Shown here: positions 1-8,823 of the stretch, in pieces | Layout of the letters: each line of letters begins with the position of its first letter | How positions within the stretch are numbered: the stretch's first letter is position 1 | Assembly: GCF_025215095.1 (NCBI RefSeq) | Contig: NZ_JALHAP010000082.1 | Location: 496,001-560,000 of the forward strand | Reading direction: 5' to 3' | Source: Dryocola boscaweniae | GTDB lineage: Bacteria; Pseudomonadota; Gammaproteobacteria; Enterobacterales; Enterobacteriaceae | Length of the DNA stretch: 64,000 nt | Notes under the pieces: model-generated | Database searches by the model: none | The model's input: the letters and a program-made list of their open reading frames with translations, nothing else | Told to the model about the DNA's origin: nothing | Program-made: the position numbers and the translations under genes

Positions 1-2
1 AT

Positions 3-629
3 GTCAGCAGCGTAAGTAGCCTTATCGTCAGCGGCGCCGGTTCTGCTCCCGCGCTGGCAAAGCAGTTGCTCAGCGCCCTGCCGCCACGTTTTTGTCTGGC
101 GGGATTCTCTCTCGGGGCAATCGTTGCGCTACAGATGCTGGCGAACGCACCGCATCGCATTGCCGGGCTGGCGTTACTTTCGGTTAACCCGCTTAGCGAC
201 GCGCCTGCGAACGCCGCCGGTCGACGGGCAGCGGTGCAGGATGCTGCCCGCCAGGGCATGGGAAACTGGCTGAGTGCGACAATGTGGCCGCGCTATGTCG
301 CCCCGGTAAATCTTGCTGACCCGGCGTTGCACGCCACCATCACCCAAATGGCCGATGAGTCCGGGAATGAAACTTTTGCCCTGCAAACGGAAATCGCTAT
401 TACCCGCGCCGATAACCGCGCCGCGCTGAAAACTTTCACTGCGCCAACGCTCATCCTCAACGGCGGCTGCGACGACATCTGCACCCCGCAACATCATCTT
501 GCCGCGGCCGAAGCGGCCCCGCACGCACGCTGGATAACCTTGCCGGACAGCGGCCATTTTCTGCCGTTAGAAGCGCCGAACAAGGTGGCAGACGCCCTGC
601 GAAACTGGATAAAGGAGATACTTTTATGA
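3..629 (+). CDS. alpha/beta hydrolase, 5' end outside the window
   Basis: The reading frame is open from the first bases of the window, so the true start lies upstream. The visible part is about 208 residues. The nucleophile elbow G-F-S-L-G appears early, an acid is available in NGGCDDICTP, and the catalytic His lies in SGHFLPLE close to the C-terminus. This is the order of a Ser-Asp/His alpha/beta hydrolase of the small esterase/lyase type. The stop overlaps the next start by four bases (ATGA), so it is translationally coupled to the aldolase downstream. Hydrolysis of an ester or of a C-C bond is the likely chemistry, but the substrate cannot be read from the sequence. The operon context suggests a step in the breakdown of a carboxylic or aromatic-derived acid. 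Confidence 0.85.
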   Translation, partial: VSSVSSLIVSGAGSAPALAKQLLSALPPRFCLAGFSLGAIVALQMLANAPHRIAGLALLSVNPLSDAPANAAGRRAAVQDAARQGMGNWLSATMWPRYVAPVNLADPALHATITQMADESGNETFALQTEIAITRADNRAALKTFTAPTLILNGGCDDICTPQHHLAAAEAAPHARWITLPDSGHFLPLEAPNKVADALRNWIKEILL

Positions 630-1417
630 GAAGCAACACGTTAAAGGCGGCCTTTCGCCGGCAGCAGCCGATTATCAACGGCTGGCTTGCCATCCCTTCC
701 GGCTACAGCGCCGAAATCGCCGGGCATCAGGGCTATGATTCGGTTACCGTCGATATGCAGCACGGCATGATTGATTTCGCCAGCGCGCTGGCGATGCTTC
801 AGGCCATCTCAGCTACGCCTGCCCTTCCGCTTGCGCGCGTTAATTCCAACGATCCCGCGCAGATTATGCGTTTGCTGGATGCCGGCGCGTGGGGGATCAT
901 CTGCCCGATGGTTTCAACGCCGGAACAGGCGCAGCAATTCGTTGCGGCCTGCCGCTATCCGCCGCTGGGCAATCGTTCTTTCGGCCCGGCGCGAGCGCTG
1001 CTGTATGGCGGCAAAGATTATCCCCGCTATGCCAACGACGAAATCCTTACGCTTGCGATGATTGAAACCCGCGAAGGATTAAAAAATCTGGACGCGATTC
1101 TGGCGACCGACGGGCTGGACGGCGTATTTATCGGCCCCAACGATCTCTCACTAACCCTGACCGGCAGCGCCTGCGCGGAATCGCAGCATCCGGAGATGCT
1201 TGCCGCCATTGAGATGGTGCTGGCCCGCAGTCGCGAGCATAACAAACTCTCCGGCATTTTCTGCACCTCCGGCCAGGCCGCGGCAGACCGCCTGGCGCAG
1301 GGCTTTAATTTTGTAACCCCCGCAAACGACGTTATGCAACTTGGCCGCGCCGCCCGTGAAGCTATCGCTCTGGCGCGCGGTGAAACCCCGTCTGCCAGCG
1401 GCTCATCTGGCTATTAA
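626..1417 (+). CDS. HpcH/HpaI family aldolase (class II, metal-dependent)
   Basis: A 263-residue TIM-barrel aldolase of the HpcH/HpaI/citrate-lyase-beta superfamily, about the usual length. Family catalytic positions are visible: His46 in DMQHG (base), Arg71 in ARVN, Glu147 in IETREG and Asp173 in GPNDLS (metal ligands). The family cleaves 4-hydroxy-2-oxo acids or related beta-hydroxy acids into pyruvate or a 2-oxo acid plus an aldehyde. The start overlaps the stop of the preceding hydrolase and an AGGAG ribosome site sits just upstream. With the hydrolase and the bicupin it forms a three-gene run on one strand. The substrate is unknown, and the usual homoprotocatechuate-pathway partners of hpaI are not present here. 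Confidence 0.9.
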   Translation: MRSNTLKAAFRRQQPIINGWLAIPSGYSAEIAGHQGYDSVTVDMQHGMIDFASALAMLQAISATPALPLARVNSNDPAQIMRLLDAGAWGIICPMVSTPEQAQQFVAACRYPPLGNRSFGPARALLYGGKDYPRYANDEILTLAMIETREGLKNLDAILATDGLDGVFIGPNDLSLTLTGSACAESQHPEMLAAIEMVLARSREHNKLSGIFCTSGQAAADRLAQGFNFVTPANDVMQLGRAAREAIALARGETPSASGSSGY

Positions 1418-1429
1418 AGGAGGATTAAC

Positions 1430-2596
1430 ATGCAATATGTAACACTGACGCCCGAAGAGGCGCGCCGCCGTCTGGTGCTGCCGGAAGACCGGGTATCATG
1501 CAGCGTGGCGTTTATTGACTGTAAGCTGCCGGGCTCCCATCTCAAGCAAAACTACTCATTTATCGGCCCGGGCGTCACCCAGTCCGCCTCACAGGTGGTG
1601 AATATTCCCGAGGCGCATGGTTTTAACATTGGCGCAGCCGCCATGCCCAAAGGCGTGACCAACAATCAGCATCTGCATTTCACCTCCGAAGTTTTCCTCA
1701 TTCATGAAGGAAGCTGGCGTTTTCGCTGGGGGGCGAACGGTGAGCATGAAACCGAGCTCAGCGCACCGGCGATTCTGTCGATTCCGACGTGGATTTTCCG
1801 CGGTTTTACCAACGTCAGCCCGCAGGATACCAACGGTATGGTATTCACCGTGCTGGGCGGAGATAACACCGGCGGCATTATCTGGCATCCGTCAATTCTT
1901 GAAGCCGCACGTGAATACGGCCTGTACCTGAGCCGTGACAATATGCTCATCGATGTGGAAGCAGGCGATGCCGTGCCCGCAGAAAGCGAGCTGTTACAGC
2001 CGTTGGCCCCTGAATATATCGCGGCTCTGCGGGATTACTCTGTTGAAGAAATGAAACGGCGTGCGGTGACGGGCGAACAGCGACAATGGTCAAACCAAGC
2101 GCTGCTGGACACCATTCTGCCCGGCCACGGCGCGGAACTGGCCCCGGTCATAGGCTTCGGTATTTCGCAGGATCGCAACAGCGCCCCGCCAATCGTTAAT
2201 CCTCATGGATTTTCCGTAGAGTGGCTGCGTATTCAGGACCAGCACAATGTTGGGCTGCACTGTTGTCCGGATGTTCAGGTGCTGATGGTCTTTAAAGGCA
2301 CCCTGCAAGTAACCTATAACCGGCAGGATGAGGAAGTGACAATTATCGCCGTGGAAGGCTCCGTTATTTCGGTGCCGGGCGGTTGCTGGCGGCGCTATCG
2401 GGCGATTGAAGGGGAAATGGAGGCCACCCTGACGACCCGGGGCGACGGGCGCAAAGCGCTCTACTGGGATCGAGACATTATCGAACAGGCGCAAACATAT
2501 GACCGCTGTATCGACCCTGATGGCTACGTAGCCATTGCCAGTATTTTACCCGCCACGGCACGCCGGGCTGGTGAAAAAATCGCAAATGCAAAATAA
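1430..2596 (+). CDS. bicupin protein of unknown function
   Basis: A 388-residue protein with two cupin halves, each near one end. The N-terminal half has His81, His83 and Glu87 in HLHFTSE, matching the first cupin metal motif. At the fourth-ligand position (residues 119-128, PTWIFRGFTN) the usual His is Arg124. The C-terminal half (around residues 265-330) keeps the fold pattern but not the ligands: HCCPDVQ replaces HxHxxxE, and VPGGCWRRY again has Arg for His. It could be a dioxygenase, an isomerase, or a small-molecule binding protein using only the first site. It follows the aldolase by 12 bases with an AGGAGG ribosome site and ends just before a terminator, so it closes the operon. I do not recognise a named family member. 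Confidence 0.8.
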   Translation: MQYVTLTPEEARRRLVLPEDRVSCSVAFIDCKLPGSHLKQNYSFIGPGVTQSASQVVNIPEAHGFNIGAAAMPKGVTNNQHLHFTSEVFLIHEGSWRFRWGANGEHETELSAPAILSIPTWIFRGFTNVSPQDTNGMVFTVLGGDNTGGIIWHPSILEAAREYGLYLSRDNMLIDVEAGDAVPAESELLQPLAPEYIAALRDYSVEEMKRRAVTGEQRQWSNQALLDTILPGHGAELAPVIGFGISQDRNSAPPIVNPHGFSVEWLRIQDQHNVGLHCCPDVQVLMVFKGTLQVTYNRQDEEVTIIAVEGSVISVPGGCWRRYRAIEGEMEATLTTRGDGRKALYWDRDIIEQAQTYDRCIDPDGYVAIASILPATARRAGEKIANAK

Positions 2597-2616
2597 AGAG
2601 GTTTAATTACCTGAGA

Positions 2617-2648
2617 GGGTCCTGCTGATACAGGCAGGCTCCTTTTTT
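2617..2648 (+). terminator. terminator of the hydrolase-aldolase-bicupin operon
   Basis: GG-T-CCTGC pairs with GCAGG-CT-CC around an eight-base loop and is followed by six T residues. It lies 20 bases after the bicupin stop and before the convergent bioD2 gene. Confidence 0.65.
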
Positions 2649-2676
2649 CCTCGCCGGTTGTTCACTTCCCTGCCGT

Positions 2677-3369
2677 TCAATGGTCTTCTCTGACCGGGGC
2701 GCAAACATTGAGCGCTGATAAATCGATATATTGCGCGAGTTCGCGCTGCTCTGCGCGCGGCAGGTAGGGCAGCTCGCCTACCAACGGCCCGGGCAGTTTT
2801 TTACGCAGCACGTTAATAATTTCAGCGTAATGGGCAAGGCCCGGATTGATACGGTTCGCCACCCAGCCCACCAGCGGCAGACCGTCGTTGGCAATGGCCT
2901 GCGCGGTCAGCAGCGCATGGTTGATACAGCCTTCCTGAATACCCACCACCATCAATACGGGCAACTGTTCCTGAACCACCCATTCGGACAACGGACGCAG
3001 GTCGTTCATCAGGCTGCGCCAGCCGCCGGTGCCCTCAACCACCACGTGATCGGCGAGGCTCGCCAGGTTCGACAGGCCGTCGGACAGTAAGGTGTAGTTG
3101 ACCGGACAGCTATGGTTTACGCTGCTTTCCTCGGCGCTCAGGGCAATAGGATTAATGGCGCTATAAGGCAAAGTCAGCGACGAAACGCTTTGCAGAACCA
3201 GCGCGTCTTTATTACGCAAACCGTCTGGCGTCTCTTTGCTCCCTTTGGCTACCGGCTTGTAGCCGACAACACATTTGCCACTGGCCGCCAGCGCCTGCAG
3301 CAAGGCGCGAGACACCACCGTCTTGCCGACTGCAGTATCGGTACCTGTGATAAAGAAACGCTTAAGCAT
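2677..3369 (-). CDS. bioD2: dethiobiotin synthetase-like protein YnfK/BioD2
   Basis: A 230-residue ATP-dependent carboxylase of the BioD family, essentially the length of E. coli YnfK. The P-loop GTDTAVGKT spans residues 9-17, and VEGTGGW carries the second nucleotide/substrate motif. BioD converts 7,8-diaminononanoate to dethiobiotin in biotin synthesis; the second copy in enterobacteria is not essential and its role is unclear. I chose the ATG at 3369 because it gives the MLKRFFITGTD start of the family and has a GGGAG ribosome site. A start eight codons upstream is open but poorer. It lies downstream of mlc on the same strand, as in E. coli, and converges with the operon to its left. Confidence 0.93.
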   Translation of the reverse strand: MLKRFFITGTDTAVGKTVVSRALLQALAASGKCVVGYKPVAKGSKETPDGLRNKDALVLQSVSSLTLPYSAINPIALSAEESSVNHSCPVNYTLLSDGLSNLASLADHVVVEGTGGWRSLMNDLRPLSEWVVQEQLPVLMVVGIQEGCINHALLTAQAIANDGLPLVGWVANRINPGLAHYAEIINVLRKKLPGPLVGELPYLPRAEQRELAQYIDLSALNVCAPVREDH

Positions 3370-3495
3370 GGTAACTCCCGGGGTATGACACAAAAAACTC
3401 GTTAAAAATTTGAATAATTCAGTTCCGGAAGTCTAAAAGAAGAGTGGAATGACCAGATTGAGATAGCGCAATTTTTAGTGGAACAATGAAAATGA

Positions 3496-4713
3496 TTATC
3501 CTTGCAGCAGGCGAATCAGTAACGAACCGTTATACATTGCGTCTTTCACCAGCGCCGCTCCCGCCATCGTGCCGCGGTGATTGTACTGGGTGCTTTCGAC
3601 AACCATATGCTCGCTGTAGGCGGGTAAAGCCTGCTGACGGATGCAGCTTGTAATAGCCGGATGAAGAATGTCCGCTGCGCGATTAAGCGGCGAACCTATC
3701 AGAATCTTTTGAGGATTAAACAAATTCACCATGATGGCGAGGATGCGCCCTACGTTCACGCCAACGCCAAGAATAATATCTTTAGCGAGAAGATCGCCCT
3801 GCAGGGCCGCGTCGCAAAGCGATTCTACGGTGAGAGGCTGTTCGTGCAGCATCGAGCCCATGGACTGATTCATTCGCAACTGGGCCAGTTCCAGCACGCT
3901 TTCTATGCTGGCGATGGTTTCCAGGCAGCCGTGGTTGCCGCAGTAACAGCGCTTCCCGTAAGGATCGACCTGCGTATGACCAATCTCTACCAGACTGCTG
4001 CTGCCCGCGTGCAACAGGCGGCCATCGGTGATAACCCCGGCCCCCACGTTGTGATCGATAACCACCTGAATCACATCACGTGCGCCACGTGAAGCGCCGA
4101 ACAGCCCTTCGGCCATGGTCCAGGCGCTGATGTCATGCTGAATAAACACCGGCACGCCGGTATGGTTTTCCAGCACTTCCCCCAGCGGCATATCGCAAAC
4201 GTCGTAAAAAGGCATGCGGTGAACAATCCCGCGTACCGTATCGATAATACCCGGCAGGGTAATGGCGATGGCGGTCAGGCGTTCGAGTTTGTCCTGATGA
4301 CGAATAAAGAATTGATCCACCTGGCTGATGATGCGTTCAAGGAGAGGATCTGGGTCTTGCGTCGGGAGAGAAACGGTGTCTTCAATAATTAGCTGGCTAC
4401 TGAGGTCGTGCAGGCCAAGCGAAATTTCGCCGCGGTTAATGCGTACCGAAAGATAATGCCAGGCTTCGGTCTCAAGCATTAGCCCCACCGCCGGGCGGCC
4501 ACGGCTGCCGGGGTCCTGAATTTCTGTTTCCTGCACCAGATGCGCTTCAAGCATTTCGCGCACGATTTTAGTGATGCTGGCGGGAGCAAGCTGCGCCAGA
4601 CGAGAAAGATCGATACGCGACACCGGGCCATGGTTATCAATGAGGCGGTAAACCACGCCTGCATTCGTTTGCTTAATCTGATCGATATGGCCCGGTTGGC
4701 TATCAGCAACCAC
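3496..4713 (-). CDS. mlc: Mlc, global repressor of sugar transport genes
   Basis: A 405-residue ROK-family repressor. The N-terminal winged helix-turn-helix (about residues 10-75) is followed by the ROK domain. The structural zinc site is seen as His246, Cys256, Cys258 and Cys263 in HTQVDPYGKRCYCGNHGC. In E. coli Mlc represses ptsG, ptsHI, manXYZ and malT and is relieved when dephosphorylated PtsG sequesters it at the membrane. All parts needed for that appear intact. It sits between ynfL and bioD2 on one strand, as in E. coli. A 124-base gap upstream should hold its own promoter. Confidence 0.96.
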   Translation of the reverse strand: MVADSQPGHIDQIKQTNAGVVYRLIDNHGPVSRIDLSRLAQLAPASITKIVREMLEAHLVQETEIQDPGSRGRPAVGLMLETEAWHYLSVRINRGEISLGLHDLSSQLIIEDTVSLPTQDPDPLLERIISQVDQFFIRHQDKLERLTAIAITLPGIIDTVRGIVHRMPFYDVCDMPLGEVLENHTGVPVFIQHDISAWTMAEGLFGASRGARDVIQVVIDHNVGAGVITDGRLLHAGSSSLVEIGHTQVDPYGKRCYCGNHGCLETIASIESVLELAQLRMNQSMGSMLHEQPLTVESLCDAALQGDLLAKDIILGVGVNVGRILAIMVNLFNPQKILIGSPLNRAADILHPAITSCIRQQALPAYSEHMVVESTQYNHRGTMAGAALVKDAMYNGSLLIRLLQG

Positions 4714-4837
4714 GTGGTACTCCCTTTATTTTCGCGCTTCGAAATAAACTTTTGGCTATGGTGAAACACTTCAAGCGGGCTAGTCAAATATTTACGTAGG
4801 GTTGTGATTTACCGCACATAATAGGCTGGATTTGCGC

Positions 4838-5740
4838 TTATTTTAGCCCGGACGTCGCCTCGGTTAGCAGAGCGCTGATACGAAGTGCTGCGCTGGAAAG
4901 TTCACGATGTTTTGGCCATACCAGCCACATTTCCGATCGGGCCTCCTGCTCCTGCAAAGGCAGCCACACAACATCGCTGACCCGCACACGCTTAAATGAG
5001 GCGGGCAAAATCGATACCCCAAGCCCCGCCGAAACCAGGCCGATAATCGTCATCGCTTCCCCCACTTCCTGAGTGATATAAGGCGAAATATTGAAGCGGT
5101 GCAGCAGACCAAGAATATCGTCATACAGGCCGGTTCCCACGTGCGGGTCAAAGAACACAAAGGGCTCGTGCGCCAGCGCCTGCAGGGAAATGGATGCAGA
5201 CCCGGCCAGCGGATGGTCGCGGTGCACCATCGCCAGCAGGGGTTCGCGCAGCACCAGCTTCCATTCGAGCGTATCCGGCAGGCGCGTATTACGCATTAGC
5301 CCCAGCTCCAGCTCGCCGTCGTTAAGCGGCGCGATTTGCTGGCGCGTATTGATTTCGCGCATCTGGATATGAACATCCGGGTAGCGTTTTCTGAACGTTG
5401 AAAGACTGTCTGAAACGCCTTTAATAAACGGCGCGGAAGAGGTAAATCCTATGCGTAGCTCCCCTGTTTCCCCGTGATGCAAACGTTCGGCGCGTGCCGC
5501 CGCCGCTTCAACTTGTCCGAGGATCTGGCGCGCATCGGTCAAAAATTGCAGACCTGCCGCCGTAAGGTTCACGCTACGGTTGGTGCGCGCCAGCAGCCTT
5601 GCGCCGATTTGCTGTTCAAGGATCTGGATTTGCTGGCTCAAAGGAGGCTGTGAGATCCGTAAACGCGCGGCGGCACGCCCAAAATGCAGCTCTTCCGCTA
5701 CCGCCACAAAATAGCGCAGGTGCCGTAATTCAATATTCAT
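4838..5740 (-). CDS. ynfL: LysR-family transcriptional regulator YnfL
   Basis: A 300-residue LysR-type regulator. The N-terminal helix-turn-helix (residues 1-60, with HFGRAAARLRISQPPLSQQI) is typical, and the rest is a periplasmic-binding-protein-like effector domain. It is divergent from the transporter ynfM with about 100 bases between them, the usual arrangement in which a LysR protein controls its neighbour. Regulation of ynfM is inferred from that layout. The inducer is not known to me. Confidence 0.92.
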   Translation of the reverse strand: MNIELRHLRYFVAVAEELHFGRAAARLRISQPPLSQQIQILEQQIGARLLARTNRSVNLTAAGLQFLTDARQILGQVEAAAARAERLHHGETGELRIGFTSSAPFIKGVSDSLSTFRKRYPDVHIQMREINTRQQIAPLNDGELELGLMRNTRLPDTLEWKLVLREPLLAMVHRDHPLAGSASISLQALAHEPFVFFDPHVGTGLYDDILGLLHRFNISPYITQEVGEAMTIIGLVSAGLGVSILPASFKRVRVSDVVWLPLQEQEARSEMWLVWPKHRELSSAALRISALLTEATSGLK

Positions 5741-5844
5741 ATTTTAAACATATCAATTGAGATTATTAATATATTAGACAGAACATTCGCCGTTTTCTAC
5801 TCTGGAAAGACGCAAGCAACACACTATCGTTCTAAGGATTGATC

Positions 5845-7095
5845 TTGAGCCGTACATCCTCCGTTAGCGCCGACTCGGCACAGGGCGTTGACGAACATAT
5901 TTCTGCAAGGCCGGCAACTTACATTAAACGTGGTTCATCCCAATTTATGCGCGTTACCCTGGCGCTTTTCTCCGCCGGTCTGGCCACGTTTGCCCTGCTT
6001 TACTGCGTGCAGCCTATCTTGCCGGTGCTCTCGCAAGAATTCGGCGTTACCCCCGCCAGCAGCAGTATTTCCCTGTCGATATCAACCGCCATGCTCGCCA
6101 TAGGTTTGCTGTTCACCGGGCCGCTTTCCGATGCTGTCGGGCGCAAACCCGTTATGGTTACGGCTTTACTGCTCGCCTCGTGCTGCACGTTACTTTCCAC
6201 GATGATGACAAGCTGGCACGGCATTTTGATGATGCGCGCGCTGATTGGTCTTTCTCTAAGCGGCGTTGCCGCCGTCGGCATGACTTACCTTAGCGAAGAA
6301 ATTCACCCAAGCGTCGTAGCCTTCTCAATGGGGCTTTATATTAGCGGAAACTCCATCGGCGGCATGAGCGGCCGACTGTTAAGCGGCGTTATCACGGACT
6401 TTTTCAACTGGCGCATTGCGGTTGCGGCGATTGGCTGTTTTGCTCTGGCCTCTGCGCTGATGTTCTGGAAAATCCTGCCGGAATCCCGACACTTCCGCCC
6501 CTCTTCACTGCGCCCTAAAACGCTATTTATTAATTTCCGCCTGCACTGGCGAGACCAGGGCCTGCCGCTGCTGTTCGCCGAAGGTTTTCTGCTGATGGGG
6601 GCGTTTGTCACGCTGTTTAACTACATCGGTTATCGCCTGATGGAAGCGCCGTGGTTTTTAAGCCAGGCGGTGGTGGGTTTGCTTTCGGTCGCTTATTTGA
6701 CGGGCACCTGGAGCTCGCCGAAAGCCGGAGCGATGACGACAAAATTTGGCCGCGGCCCGGTCATGATCTTCTCAACCGGCGTGATGCTGCTGGGCCTGAT
6801 CCTTACCGTGTTCTCGCCGCTGCTGGTGATTTTCGCCGGCATGCTATTGTTCTCGGCCGGTTTCTTTGCGGCGCACTCCGTTGCCAGCAGTTGGATTGGG
6901 CCGCGCGCGAAACGCGCCAGAGGCCAGGCATCGTCACTTTATCTGTTCAGCTATTACCTCGGTTCAAGCCTCGCGGGTACGCTGGGCGGCGTGTTCTGGC
7001 ATCAGTTCGGCTGGTACGGCGTCGCCGGTTTTATCGGCTCATTGCTGGTGATTGCTTTACTGGTCGGCAACCGTCTGCATCATCGCGCGCACTAA
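5845..7095 (+). CDS. ynfM: MFS transporter YnfM
   Basis: An inner-membrane major-facilitator protein of about 416 residues with 12 predicted membrane segments. It shows the MFS loop motif GPLSDAVGRKPVM after helix 2 and a repeated motif in the second half. I chose the TTG at 5845: it gives MSRTSS, matching the start of the E. coli protein, and AAGGA at 5834-5838 is six bases away. Another TTG at 5839 is too close to that ribosome site. Family members of this type export small metabolites or drugs; the E. coli protein has been linked to arabinose efflux. Transcribed divergently from ynfL, its likely regulator. Confidence 0.92.
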   Translation: MSRTSSVSADSAQGVDEHISARPATYIKRGSSQFMRVTLALFSAGLATFALLYCVQPILPVLSQEFGVTPASSSISLSISTAMLAIGLLFTGPLSDAVGRKPVMVTALLLASCCTLLSTMMTSWHGILMMRALIGLSLSGVAAVGMTYLSEEIHPSVVAFSMGLYISGNSIGGMSGRLLSGVITDFFNWRIAVAAIGCFALASALMFWKILPESRHFRPSSLRPKTLFINFRLHWRDQGLPLLFAEGFLLMGAFVTLFNYIGYRLMEAPWFLSQAVVGLLSVAYLTGTWSSPKAGAMTTKFGRGPVMIFSTGVMLLGLILTVFSPLLVIFAGMLLFSAGFFAAHSVASSWIGPRAKRARGQASSLYLFSYYLGSSLAGTLGGVFWHQFGWYGVAGFIGSLLVIALLVGNRLHHRAH

Positions 7096-7103
7096 CCGCT
7101 GGC

Positions 7104-7165
7104 GGGCCTCGTTTTTATTAACGCTTTTTGCTATTTTCGCTGCGTTAACAACACTCACGAGGCCC
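7104..7165 (+). promoter_or_regulatory. 9-bp inverted repeat whose 3' arm covers the ribosome site of the M32 gene
   Basis: GGGCCTCGT at 7104-7112 is the exact reverse complement of ACGAGGCCC at 7157-7165, separated by 44 bases. The second arm contains the GAGG ribosome site directly before the ATG at 7167. If transcription starts upstream of the first arm, pairing would mask translation initiation. This is inferred from sequence only. Confidence 0.4.
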
Positions 7166-7166
7166 T

Positions 7167-8651
7167 ATGGAAAAGCAAAACTATAACCATCTCACCCGCA
7201 CCTTCCAGCGCCTGTCCCGCTTCGGACATCTCTCCGCCATCGCCGGATGGGACATGTTCACCAACATGCCGCCGAACGGCAGCGCAGCCCGCGGTGAAGC
7301 GCTCGCCGAACTGAGCGTGCTACAGCATCAAATCCTGACCGATAAAAAAATTGCCACTCTGCTGCAGGCCGCCGCTCAGGAGGATCTGAATGACGTTGAG
7401 CGCGCCAACCTCCGTGAAATGACTCGTCAGTACCAGGAAGCGGTTCTGCTGCCGGACTCGCTGGTTGAGGAAAAGTCGCTGGTGGGCACCCGTTGCGAAC
7501 ACGGCTGGCGCACGCAGCGTCCGGCCAACGACTGGCGGGGCTTCTCAGCTAATCTGAAAGAAGTGGTTCGCGTCAGCCGCGAAGAGGCGAAACTGCGTTC
7601 GGAAGCCAAAGGGATCTCCCGCTACGATGCGCTTCTCGACCTTTACGAACCGGGCATGACCAGCGCGAAACTCGACGTGCTGTTTGGTGATTTGCGCGCC
7701 TGGCTGCCGGGCCTGTTGCAAACCGTAGTGGAAAAACAGGCAAAACAGTCGGTTATCGTACCGGCAGGCCCGTTTGCTACCGGCGCCCAGCGCGAACTTG
7801 GCCTTGAAACTATGCAGCTTCTCGGCTTCGATTTTAACGGCGGACGCCTGGACGTAAGCGCGCATCCTTTCTGCGGCGGCGTGCCTGAAGATGTGCGTAT
7901 CACAACCCGCTACGATGAAAACGATCTGGTCAGCTCGCTGTTTGGGGTTATCCATGAAACCGGTCACGCAAGCTATGAGCAAAACCTGCCGCGTGAATGG
8001 TTGGGTCAGCCGGTTGCTCTTGCCCGTTCAACGGCCATTCATGAATCACAAAGTCTGTTCTTTGAAATGCAGCTTGGCCGCAGCAAAGAATTCCTCAAGC
8101 TGCTGTTGCCAGGGGTTGTGGCTCGTTTTGGCGCACAGCCTGCTTTCGATGAGCAAAACTTTATTGCAGTAAACCAGCGGGTTGAGCGTGGTTATATCCG
8201 CGTGGATGCCGATGAAGTGAGCTACCCGGCGCACATTGTGCTGCGTTATGAGATTGAACGAGCGCTAATTGAAGGGGATATTGAAGTGGAAGACATCCCC
8301 GCGCTGTGGGATGAAAAAATGCAGCACTGGCTGGGGCTGTCGACCAAAGACAACTACCGCAACGGCTGCATGCAGGATATTCACTGGACCGACGGCGCGT
8401 TCGGCTACTTCCCGTCGTACACGCTGGGCGCCATGTACGCCGCACAATTGTTCAACGCGGCAAAACGCGCGCTGCCGCAGCTTGAAAGCGACATTTCAGC
8501 AGGCGACTTTACGGCGCTGTTCGACTGGCTGCGCCAGAACATCTGGCAGCACGGCAGTCGCTTTACCACGTCGCAACTGATTATCAATGCGACAGGCGAA
8601 GATCTTAACCCGCTGTATTTCCGCAAACATTTAGAAGCGCGTTACCTGTAA
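7167..8651 (+). CDS. M32 family metallocarboxypeptidase (Taq type)
   Basis: A 494-residue cytoplasmic metallopeptidase of family M32, the normal length. The ordered family motifs are all present: HPF near residue 234, the zinc site HETGH at 263-267, HESQS shortly after with the third zinc ligand nearby, IRVDADEVSYPAH, and GCMQDIHW near the C-terminus. These enzymes remove C-terminal amino acids except proline from peptides. There is no signal peptide. The gene is absent from this position in E. coli K-12, where ynfM and asr neighbour each other, so it was gained or lost here. It ends before its own terminator and appears to be a single-gene unit. Confidence 0.93.
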   Translation: MEKQNYNHLTRTFQRLSRFGHLSAIAGWDMFTNMPPNGSAARGEALAELSVLQHQILTDKKIATLLQAAAQEDLNDVERANLREMTRQYQEAVLLPDSLVEEKSLVGTRCEHGWRTQRPANDWRGFSANLKEVVRVSREEAKLRSEAKGISRYDALLDLYEPGMTSAKLDVLFGDLRAWLPGLLQTVVEKQAKQSVIVPAGPFATGAQRELGLETMQLLGFDFNGGRLDVSAHPFCGGVPEDVRITTRYDENDLVSSLFGVIHETGHASYEQNLPREWLGQPVALARSTAIHESQSLFFEMQLGRSKEFLKLLLPGVVARFGAQPAFDEQNFIAVNQRVERGYIRVDADEVSYPAHIVLRYEIERALIEGDIEVEDIPALWDEKMQHWLGLSTKDNYRNGCMQDIHWTDGAFGYFPSYTLGAMYAAQLFNAAKRALPQLESDISAGDFTALFDWLRQNIWQHGSRFTTSQLIINATGEDLNPLYFRKHLEARYL

Positions 8652-8658
8652 GCCTTTT

Positions 8659-8688
8659 CGCCGGGAAGGCAAATTCCCGGCGATTTTC
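8659..8688 (+). terminator. terminator of the M32 carboxypeptidase gene
   Basis: A perfect 9-bp stem, CGCCGGGAA with TTCCCGGCG, has a six-base loop and is followed by ATTTTCC. Confidence 0.75.
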
Positions 8689-8705
8689 CTCCCCCATCCT
8701 CTTTG

Positions 8706-8719
8706 TACATTCCGTTACA
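8706..8719 (+). promoter_or_regulatory. RstA box upstream of asr
   Basis: TACATTCCGTTACA matches the E. coli RstA consensus TACATNTNGTTACA at all but one fixed position. Its centre is about 61 bases before the start expected from the -10 hexamer at 8762-8767. That is a helical-face position suitable for activation, and acid induction of asr through RstBA is established in E. coli. Confidence 0.8.
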
Positions 8720-8761
8720 CGCCGATACCAATCACTCACTGAAGGCGCTGAACGACAAGCC

Positions 8762-8767
8762 TATAGT
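8762..8767 (+). promoter_or_regulatory. -10 element of the asr promoter
   Basis: TATAGT lies about 57 bases before the asr start codon. The sequence 17 bases upstream of it has no good -35 hexamer, which fits a promoter that depends on an activator (RstA). Confidence 0.6.
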
Positions 8768-8823
8768 TCATCTCAACGGCCCCGCAGTGGGGTTCACACA
8801 CAAACAAATTCGAGGATGTCGAG

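Noticed and set aside
3370..3393. Eight-codon N-terminal extension of bioD2
   Set aside because: The ATG at 3369 has the better ribosome site and gives the family length; the extension is probably leader sequence.
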